Positions 9,355 through 15,955 of a stretch of 47,636 nucleotides of DNA are shown here, piece after piece. The stretch is taken from the NCBI GenBank assembly GCA_018262835.1, contig JADFDP010000011.1, positions 1 to 47,636 on the forward strand, read 5' to 3'. The notes beneath the pieces were generated by a model. It made no database searches. It was not told the origin of the DNA and saw nothing but the letters and a program-made list of their open reading frames with translations. How positions within the stretch are numbered: the stretch's first letter is position 1; each line of letters begins with the position of its first letter. The stretch is from Candidatus Aminicenantota bacterium. Lineage in GTDB: Bacteria > Acidobacteriota > Aminicenantia > UBA2199. A program made the position numbers and the translations under genes.

Positions 9355-9627
9355 TTATCCCTCCCGAAGATCAAAACTTTTTGTTCGGCGCGCTGCGCAT
9401 GGCCGTTCATCTGGCTCCAGCGCACCGGGCGGCAGTCCGCTCCTTCGATCTGGCGGTTCAAAGCTTCCGCCGTCCGCACGGCCTTGCCCGGAAGCACTCC
9501 CCTCTCCTTGCCCGAGGCTCACGATAGCAGAATCGCTTCATTTCCGCAACAGCCAGCAAATCCCATCAAAAAAATCTTGCATTTTATTTCCAGTACACAG
9601 ATAATCCAGGCAGCAAGGGAGACGCAC

Positions 9628-11220
9628 ATGAAATTCTATCGGCAAAAAAAATCGACTGCTTTGACCATTCTTTTTACGGCGGCATTGTTTTTACCAAACT
9701 TGGGGACGGCGGAGGCCAGGCCGCGCGGTTCGCTCCCCCCCGGTTTGGACGCCTATGTGGCGCGGACGATGAAGGTTTTCGAAGTCCCTGGCATCGCCCT
9801 GGCCGTGGTCAAGGACGGCCGGGTGGTTTCGGCTCGAGGCTTCGGCTTGAAAAGGCTGGGCCGCGCGGAGAAAACGGACGCGCGAACACTGTTCGTCATC
9901 GCCTCCAACACGAAGTTGTTCACGGCCGCCGCCCTCGGCCTGCTGGTGGAGCAGGGACGCCTCGCCTGGGACGCGCCGGTCATGGACTATATGCCCGGCT
10001 TCTGCATGTGGGACCCTTTCGTCACCCGCGAGCTGACCGTGCGCGACTTGCTCGTGCACCGCAGCGGACTCGGACTGGGAGCCGGCGACCTCCTCTGGTG
10101 GCCGCCATCCACGTACACGCGCAAGGAAATCGTCCAGCGCCTGCGCTTCATCAGGCCCGCCACCTCGTTCCGCAGCGCCTATGCCTATGACAACGTGCTG
10201 TACCTGGCGGCCGGAGAACTGATCGAGGCGGTGAGCGGAAAAACCTGGGAGGAGTTCGTCGCCGAGCGCATCCTGCGCCCTCTGGGCATGTCCGCCACGA
10301 CCGTCCATGCGTCGGTCACCGGCCGGGGCGGAAACGAAGCCTGGCCTCACGCCCGCGTGGACGGGGCCGTCCGGCCGGTGGCGCCCTTTGCCAGCGACAA
10401 CACCAATCCCGCCGGCGGCATCCGTTCCAGCGCGGAGGACATATGCCGCTGGCTGCTGGTCCTGCTGAACAAGGGCAGGCTGGCCGACGGCAAGCGATTG
10501 TTCAGCGAACAGACGGCGCATGAGCTGACCGCGCTGGTCACCCCCCAGCCCATCGCGGCGCCGGCGCCGGAACTGGCCTCGCTGAAGCCCAACTTTCGCG
10601 GCTATGCCCTGGGACTCGGCTTACAAGACTACCGCGGCCATCCCGTGTTCTCCCACACCGGCGGCATGCCCGGCTATTTGTCCAGGATCACGCTGCTGCC
10701 CGATCTGGGGCTGGGAGTGGCCGTGTTCACCAACCAGGAGTCGGGCGACGCGTTCAACGCCATTACCTGGCGCATCGTGGACCATTACCTGAAGGCCCCG
10801 GCGACCGACTGGATCGAGGCCTTTCGCCAGGTGCGCTCCCGGCAGGAAGAAGAGAATTCCGCCGCTTTGAAAAAGGCCGCCGCTGCCCGCGCCTCGGGCT
10901 CGCGGCCGTCCCTGCCCCTCGAAAAATATTGCGGCCTCTATCGCGACTCCTGGTATGGCGACATCACCATCACCATGGAGGACGGCAAGGCGGTCATGCG
11001 CTTCGCCCATACGCCCGGGATGGTCGGCGACCTGGAGCATTGGCAGTATGACACTTTCATCGCCCGCTGGCGCGACCGCGAATTGCGCGCCGACGCTTAT
11101 GTGACCTTCGCGCTCAATCCCGATGGCAGTATTAACCAGGCCAAGATGAGTCCTGTCTCCCCGGATACCGACTTCAGCTTCGACTTCGGCGACCTGCTGC
11201 TCAAGCCGGCGAAATTATAG
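9628..11220 (+). CDS. Beta-lactamase family (class C/esterase-type) serine hydrolase with C-terminal extension
   Basis: Signal peptide then ...VPGIALAVVKDGRVVSARGFG...ASNTKLFTAAALG (SxxK) ...YAYDN (YxN) ...HTGGMPGYLS. Start moved from 9196 to ATG 9628. Confidence 0.9.
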   Translation: MKFYRQKKSTALTILFTAALFLPNLGTAEARPRGSLPPGLDAYVARTMKVFEVPGIALAVVKDGRVVSARGFGLKRLGRAEKTDARTLFVIASNTKLFTAAALGLLVEQGRLAWDAPVMDYMPGFCMWDPFVTRELTVRDLLVHRSGLGLGAGDLLWWPPSTYTRKEIVQRLRFIRPATSFRSAYAYDNVLYLAAGELIEAVSGKTWEEFVAERILRPLGMSATTVHASVTGRGGNEAWPHARVDGAVRPVAPFASDNTNPAGGIRSSAEDICRWLLVLLNKGRLADGKRLFSEQTAHELTALVTPQPIAAPAPELASLKPNFRGYALGLGLQDYRGHPVFSHTGGMPGYLSRITLLPDLGLGVAVFTNQESGDAFNAITWRIVDHYLKAPATDWIEAFRQVRSRQEEENSAALKKAAAARASGSRPSLPLEKYCGLYRDSWYGDITITMEDGKAVMRFAHTPGMVGDLEHWQYDTFIARWRDRELRADAYVTFALNPDGSINQAKMSPVSPDTDFSFDFGDLLLKPAKL

Positions 11221-11288
11221 CGGAGAAAACAAATACCCCGGGGACAGGCCGCAGACAAATGAATTTGCCTCCCTGATTTCAGATGAGG

Positions 11289-11316
11289 TTCGATGTTCGA
11301 CGTTCGAAGTTCGATG
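11289..11316 (+). repeat. Heptanucleotide tandem repeat (TTCGANG)x4
   Basis: TTCGATG TTCGACG TTCGAAG TTCGATG. Confidence 0.9.
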
Positions 11317-11351
11317 TTGAAAAGCCATAGACGAAATCATCAGGTCATTCC

Positions 11352-11386
11352 TGATTCTTACTAGTCACTCATCACGAATTACGAAT
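11352..11386 (-). repeat. Degenerate heptanucleotide repeat (minus-strand ATTCGTR-like)
   Basis: Plus strand TGATTCT TACTAGT CACTCAT CACGAAT TACGAAT; minus strand ATTCGTA ATTCGTG ATGAGTG ACTAGTA AGAATCA. Confidence 0.7.
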
Positions 11387-11540
11387 CGCGACAGCTCGTT
11401 TAAGTTCCAGGAGGGGTGGGGATGAGCTCCTTTCGCTTGCAGTTCCCACCCCCGACGGTTTTTTTAATTATTGGAATCGAGGTAAAAAAAGATTATTAGG
11501 TTCTCAAAGTTTTTGGGAAAACGGAGGGGGCAGGGATGCA

Positions 11541-11656
11541 CGAGCGGCCCGCTGGGGCCCGCTCGCCAAGGGCGACCTCGCTGCGCTCGATCGTGCCAAT
11601 TCGGGCTCCATGCCCGAATTGGTCGAACCCAGTTAATGCGTGGGTTCAAATCCCAC
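11541..11656. other. Hairpin-rich intergenic element with a tRNA T-arm-like 3' end
   Basis: CGAGCGG../..CCGCTCG (11541-11565); TCGCC-AAG-GGCGA (11563-11575); CCAATTCGGGC-TCCAT-GCCCGAATTGG (11596-11622, 11 bp perfect); GAACCCA-N9-TGGGTTC (11625-11647); GTGGG-TTCAAAT-CCCAC (11640-11656). Confidence 0.6.
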
Positions 11657-11677
11657 ACTAGATCTACAAAGAAAAAA

Positions 11678-11766
11678 CGGAGGAGGTGGGATTCGAACCC
11701 ACGATGGGGATCACTCCCCATAACGATTTTCGAGACCGTCCCGTTCAACCGCTCCGGCACCCCTCC
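11678..11766 (-). tRNA. tRNA-Ser (CGA)
   Basis: Minus: GGAGGGGTGCCGGAGCGGTTGAACGGGACGGTCTCGAAAATCGTTATGGGGAGTGATCCCCATCGTGGGTTCGAATCCCACCTCCTCCG. 7-bp acceptor stem (one G-U), long variable arm, anticodon CGA, T-loop TTCGAAT; CCA not encoded. Confidence 0.95.
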
Positions 11767-12211
11767 GCGCCTGGAAAAAACCGGACAACAAGGTCGATGA
11801 GGGCAAAGCCAACAGCCCTGACTCGACCGCGATCCGGTGGTTATATATGTGTTTCACCTTGTCAAAAACGCCGCTGGCAAATATCCCGTTCTTGGGATCG
11901 CCGGCGCCATAAAACAATTTCGCGATCCGGGCCTGGACCATGGCGCTGTAGCACATCAGGCAGGGCTCGAGCGTAACATACAACTCGGCGCCGTTCAGCC
12001 GGTAGGCGCCGGCTTTTTTTCCCGCCCGCCGCAGCGCCTTGATCTCGGCATGGGCGCTGGGGTCGCAGTCCGAGATGGGGGCGTTGCCGCCGCTGCCGAT
12101 GACCCGCCCGTCGCGAACGACCACCGCGCCCACGGGCACCTCGCCGCGTCTTTCGGCGGCGACGGCCCGGGACAAGGCCATTTTCATGAAATATGCGGCG
12201 TCTTTTTTCAT
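11711..12211 (-). CDS. tadA: tRNA adenosine deaminase TadA
   Basis: MKKDAAYFMKMALSRAVAAERRGEVPVGAVVV...SAHAEIKAL (HAE) ...TLEPCLMCYSAMVQARI (PCxxC) ...DPKNGIFASGVFDKVKHIYNHRI. Frame ends inside tRNA-Ser. Confidence 0.93.
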   Translation of the reverse strand: MKKDAAYFMKMALSRAVAAERRGEVPVGAVVVRDGRVIGSGGNAPISDCDPSAHAEIKALRRAGKKAGAYRLNGAELYVTLEPCLMCYSAMVQARIAKLFYGAGDPKNGIFASGVFDKVKHIYNHRIAVESGLLALPSSTLLSGFFQARRGAGAVERDGLENRYGE

Positions 12212-12239
12212 TTTGGGAAAAACCCGGAAAAAACAAAAA

Positions 12240-12312
12240 CGCACCTGGAGGGATTCGAACCCCCAACCCTTTGATCCGTAGTCAAAAGCTCTATCCATTG
12301 AGCTACAGGTGC
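12240..12312 (-). tRNA. tRNA-Arg (ACG)
   Basis: Minus: GCACCTGTAGCTCAATGGATAGAGCTTTTGACTACGGATCAAAGGGTTGGGGGTTCGAATCCCTCCAGGTGCG; complete cloverleaf, anticodon loop CTACGGA. Confidence 0.96.
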
Positions 12313-12324
12313 ATTCAGGAAAAT

Positions 12325-12353
12325 ATTTTACCACAAAACTCGGCATACGGCAA
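12325..12353 (-). promoter_or_regulatory. Candidate promoter of tRNA-Arg/tadA/tRNA-Ser
   Basis: Minus TTGCCG (12353-12348), 17-nt spacer, TAAAAT (12330-12325). Confidence 0.45.
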
Positions 12354-12368
12354 ACGGGAGAGGGTATG

Positions 12369-12508
12369 AGGGAAAGGCAAGGGAAGAGAGAGGGAGGAAT
12401 GAGGGAAGATAGAGTGAGAAAAAGAAAAAGCACTCCATAAAATTCGCTTCATTTTTTCTCTCACTGTATTTCCCTTTCTCTTCCCTCTGTTTTCCCTCAC
12501 TCTTCCCT
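12369..12508. repeat. Inverted pair of 11-bp-period polypurine/polypyrimidine repeats
   Basis: GGG at 12370, 12381, 12392, 12403 and CCC at 12472, 12483, 12494, 12505: exact 11-nt spacing in both arms. Confidence 0.85.
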
Positions 12509-12520
12509 GATTACTCCGGC

Positions 12521-12549
12521 TTGTCAAACACGCGCTTCTAATTTACAAT
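12521..12549 (+). promoter_or_regulatory. Sigma70-like promoter of the DUF2914 gene
   Basis: TTGTCA (12521-12526), 17-nt spacer, TACAAT (12544-12549). Confidence 0.55.
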
Positions 12550-12564
12550 GCACACTAAACTCCA

Positions 12565-13584
12565 ATGGCAGCGATAAAACAATTTTTCGGCGAGTTCCTG
12601 AACCGGCACCAGGACAAACTCTGGTGGTTTCACAGTTCCTATTCCCTGCTCCTGGGCGTGGGCGTGATGTGGCTGGGGACAAAGAATTTCTCCTACCTGC
12701 GTCTGGCCGTATTCCACATCGCCTTCATCTGGCTGAGCAGCCTGGCCCTTCCCATGCTGGCCCACCTTCGGCGTCTTCCGGAACACTGGCGCCGCCGCCT
12801 GCGCCTGTTGATCAACTATTTCCAGCGTAACTTCTACCAGCAGCTGCTGTTTTTCATTCTCCCCATCTACTACTTGAGCGCCACCTGGGGAGCGGGCAAC
12901 ATGCTGTTCGTGCTGCTGCTGGCCGTTTCGGCGCTGCTGGCCACCATGGACATCATCTACGACCGCTACCTATCGGTCAACGGGCGCCTGCTGGCCGTGT
13001 TTTTCGCTTTTAACCTGTTCGCCTGCATCAACGTCATGCTGCCCGTGGTCTGGAACTTTAAAAATTCATTCTCATTGCGCTTGAGCGCCCTGCTGGCCCT
13101 GGCCGGATTCGTTACCTTCAGCTTCGCCCTGCGGGGAGTTAAAAACCGCGGCCGCCTGCGCCTCATCCTTACCGCAGCCCTGTTGCTGGCCTTGGTCAGC
13201 GAGATCGGCCGCTCTCTGATCCCGCCGGCGCCGCTGCGCCTTCTGGAATGCGGCTTCGGCCTGGGTTGGGATGAGCAGAGCAAGCAGTTCAGTGAGCGCT
13301 TGCGCGAACTCCCGGTCGGCGGCCCGCGCAAGATCTACGCCCTGACCTCCATCAGGGCTCCGCTCGGGCTGAAGGACCGTGTCAGCCACCGCTGGTATTT
13401 GGACGGAGAGCTGGTTTACGCTTCGCCGGTCATCAAGCTCAGCGGCGGCCGCAAAAGCGGGTTCCGCCTCTGGACTTTCCGCACCATCAATAAGATCGCC
13501 CCCGCTTCGACCCTGCGTATCGATGTGCGCACAGAGTCCGGCCAGTTGATCGGGCGCTGCCGCATCCGCACCGGCAGCGGTTGA
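12565..13584 (+). CDS. Membrane protein with C-terminal DUF2914-like domain
   Basis: Multiple TM segments, then KIYALTSIRAPLGLKDRVSHRWYLDGELVYASPVIKLSGGRKSGFRLWTFRTI, typical of DUF2914. Confidence 0.75.
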   Translation: MAAIKQFFGEFLNRHQDKLWWFHSSYSLLLGVGVMWLGTKNFSYLRLAVFHIAFIWLSSLALPMLAHLRRLPEHWRRRLRLLINYFQRNFYQQLLFFILPIYYLSATWGAGNMLFVLLLAVSALLATMDIIYDRYLSVNGRLLAVFFAFNLFACINVMLPVVWNFKNSFSLRLSALLALAGFVTFSFALRGVKNRGRLRLILTAALLLALVSEIGRSLIPPAPLRLLECGFGLGWDEQSKQFSERLRELPVGGPRKIYALTSIRAPLGLKDRVSHRWYLDGELVYASPVIKLSGGRKSGFRLWTFRTINKIAPASTLRIDVRTESGQLIGRCRIRTGSG

Positions 13585-13618
13585 CCGGCAGGCATTTTTT
13601 TGTTACCATGAAGACCCC

Positions 13619-15376
13619 ATGAAAAAGAAAATATCATTCGCCGCCTGCCTGCTGTTCGCCGTTCTGCACCCCGCCTGGCCCCAGTTCGGCGGACAGGAAG
13701 CGGTGCGGCCGAGGATCGCGGCCCGGGTTGTCCCGGCATCGGGATATGTTGATTTTCATCTCCAGGTCCCGGCCGGATACCACATCACCGATCTGAAAAA
13801 CAATTTTTTCGCCATCACGGCCGTTCCGAATGATTTCGCCGCCGTGGGCAGAACCATTTTCCCGACCGGTGTCCCTTTCGGAGAAGAAAGCGTCTTCAAG
13901 GGAGAATTCAGCGTCCGCGTTCTTCTCACCATCCTGAAACCCGTTAAAACTCCGGTCAAGATCGATTTTGACGTTTCCTTTCAAGTATGCCAGGAATATC
14001 CGGAAGAGCTGTGCTATCCTCCCGACCAGAGCCGGGTCCAGGTCGAAATCGGTCCCGATTTCTCCCCGGCGGGGGCGGCGACCGCCGCAGGCGCCGCCGG
14101 CCGCAGAAACGAACCGCTGCCGAGGCGGCTGGAAAACCTCATCCGCGGCCGGCTCAGCCGGGCTTCACTGCTGCTGTTTGTCCTGGTTTTCGCCGCCGGA
14201 TTTTTGGCCAGCCTGACCCCCTGCGTCTACCCGGTCATACCCATCATCATGGGCTACGTGGGCGGCCGCAGCGGCGGACGAAAGCTGAAGGGATTCACAC
14301 TCTCCCTGTTTTTCGTCCTGGGGCTCTCCCTGGTCTATTCCCTGCTGGGGGTGGTTGCCGCCAAAACCGGCTCGCTGATCGGCATCTCTTTTCAAAACCC
14401 CGTCGTGGTGGCGGCCGTCGCCGCCATCTTCATCGTCATGGGCTTGAGCCTGGCCGGGCTGTTTTCCATCCCGGTACCGGCCTGGATAACGTCCAAGATG
14501 TCCCGCAGCCGCAAAAGCGACATCGCCGGCGCCCTGGTCATCGGCGGGGTTTCCGCTGTCATCGCCGCGCCCTGCGTCGGTCCGGTGCTCATCGCTTTGC
14601 TTTCCTGGATCAGCCAGTCGGGGAATATCTTCCTCGGTTTCTGGCTGACGTTCGTATTCTCCCTGGGCATGAGCGTCATTTTTCTCGTGGCCGGAACCTT
14701 TTCCGGGGCCATCGCCGCCCTGCCCCGCGGCGGCAAATGGATGAGCACCGTGAAATATGTTTTCTCCGCCCTGCTCATCGCCGGCGGCATCTTTTTCCTG
14801 AGCAACATCCTCAACCCCTGGTTGATCCTGCTGCTTTGGGGAACGTATCTCATCGCCCTGGCAGTCGGCCTCGGCCTGTTCCGGCCCCAGGCGGAAGAAG
14901 GCGTGGCTCCGGTCCTGGCCAGGACCGCAGTGGTTCTGGTTTTTTTGTGCGGCGCCGTCTTGTTTCACCAGGGGCTTTCCCAGCGGTTCTTCCCGACGGC
15001 GGCAGCGGGCGCGGCGCCGGCAAAAGCATCCCTGCCCTGGCTCGACGACCTGCCCCTGGCCAAACAAAGAGCCCGCGCGGAAAACAAGCGGCTATTGATC
15101 GACGCCTGGGCCGAATGGTGCGCGGCCTGCCGCGAACTGGATGAAAAAACCTTCAGCCGCGGCGCTGTCCGCGCCGCCTTGCGGGAGTATATCCTGGTCA
15201 AACTCGACTTCACCCGCCAGAGCGAAAAAAACGAGATTTTAAAAAAGGAACTGGGCATTATCGGCATGCCCACGGTTATTTTTCTCGATTCCGGAGGCGT
15301 GGAAAGCGGGCGCTTTTCGGGCTTTCTCTCTGCCGAGGACTTTCTGGGACTGCTCCGCGGTTATCAGAGCTTATAG
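13619..15376 (+). CDS. dsbD: Thiol:disulfide interchange protein DsbD
   Basis: DsbD N-domain (CQEYPEELCYPPDQ), CcdA/DsbD TM core (SLTPCVYPVIPIIMGYVGG; APCVGPVLIALLS), C-terminal thioredoxin-like WAEWCAACRELDEKTF. Confidence 0.93.
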   Translation: MKKKISFAACLLFAVLHPAWPQFGGQEAVRPRIAARVVPASGYVDFHLQVPAGYHITDLKNNFFAITAVPNDFAAVGRTIFPTGVPFGEESVFKGEFSVRVLLTILKPVKTPVKIDFDVSFQVCQEYPEELCYPPDQSRVQVEIGPDFSPAGAATAAGAAGRRNEPLPRRLENLIRGRLSRASLLLFVLVFAAGFLASLTPCVYPVIPIIMGYVGGRSGGRKLKGFTLSLFFVLGLSLVYSLLGVVAAKTGSLIGISFQNPVVVAAVAAIFIVMGLSLAGLFSIPVPAWITSKMSRSRKSDIAGALVIGGVSAVIAAPCVGPVLIALLSWISQSGNIFLGFWLTFVFSLGMSVIFLVAGTFSGAIAALPRGGKWMSTVKYVFSALLIAGGIFFLSNILNPWLILLLWGTYLIALAVGLGLFRPQAEEGVAPVLARTAVVLVFLCGAVLFHQGLSQRFFPTAAAGAAPAKASLPWLDDLPLAKQRARAENKRLLIDAWAEWCAACRELDEKTFSRGAVRAALREYILVKLDFTRQSEKNEILKKELGIIGMPTVIFLDSGGVESGRFSGFLSAEDFLGLLRGYQSL

Positions 15377-15379
15377 AAT

Positions 15380-15946
15380 CTAAAAAAGGAATCCCAGCCG
15401 GCCGCCCAGGCGCACGCCGCCCAGGATGATATCCATGCTCTTTCCCGCGAAGCGGGCCGTGGTCCAGGCCCCGGCATAGGAAATAGACATTCCCAGAAAA
15501 ATCCTTTTCTGCAGAAAATAGCGCAGGCCGATTCCCGCCTCGAAACCCAACGCCGACTTGCTGGCGGTTTCACCCATGGCCTTTTCCCGGAAACCGGCCA
15601 GGAGCAGGGCAGCAAAAAGATCGGCCTGCAGACGGCGGCCGCGACCGGCCCCCCAGCCCCCCCCCAAAGCGAAGAAATCCTGTCTGGCCTTGGTCTCATC
15701 GTTTAGAATGGGCACTTTGTCCTTGGCGGCAAAAAAACTGTAGCCCAGCCAGAAATAGAAATTTTTATAAAAATTATAGCCGGCTCTGAGTTCCGGACTG
15801 ACTTGCGCACTTCCATAGATATCCTTAAAACGACTGTCTGCAGGCAATTGGACCGCGGCGCCGGCGCTGACAAAAAACCTGCTGCGGGCAGCAGGCAGGA
15901 ACAGGCAAAATGACAGGAAGACGACGGTGATGGGAAATTTCTTCAT
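15380..15946 (-). CDS. Outer-membrane beta-barrel-like protein
   Basis: Signal peptide; alternating aromatic/Gly strands (LRAGYNFYKNFYFWLGYSFFAA...GLRYFLQKRIFLGMSISYAGAWTTARF...), C-terminal F. Confidence 0.6.
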   Translation of the reverse strand: MKKFPITVVFLSFCLFLPAARSRFFVSAGAAVQLPADSRFKDIYGSAQVSPELRAGYNFYKNFYFWLGYSFFAAKDKVPILNDETKARQDFFALGGGWGAGRGRRLQADLFAALLLAGFREKAMGETASKSALGFEAGIGLRYFLQKRIFLGMSISYAGAWTTARFAGKSMDIILGGVRLGGRLGFLF

Positions 15947-15955
15947 TTTCGCACC

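Noticed and set aside
11289-11386. Repeat arrays as a CRISPR
   Set aside because: Units are 7 nt without conserved long repeats or unique 30-40 nt spacers; no cas genes in the window.
11413-11452. GGGGTGGG / CCCACCCC hairpin as an intrinsic terminator for the beta-lactamase-like gene
   Set aside because: The stem is good, but the T-run begins about 7 nt after it and the loop is 24 nt, so terminator function is uncertain.
11600-11665. A third, plus-strand tRNA suggested by GGTTCAAATCC
   Set aside because: Only a T-arm-like hairpin; no pairing acceptor strand, D-arm or anticodon arm at the required distance.
11400-11665. SRP RNA gene next to tadA, as in some Firmicutes
   Set aside because: No GGAA-type SRP apical loop or AGGAAGCAGC-like signature on either strand.
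11464-11760. 98-aa minus ORF across tRNA-Ser and the hairpin element
   Set aside because: Translation of tRNA and structured DNA; no coding signal.
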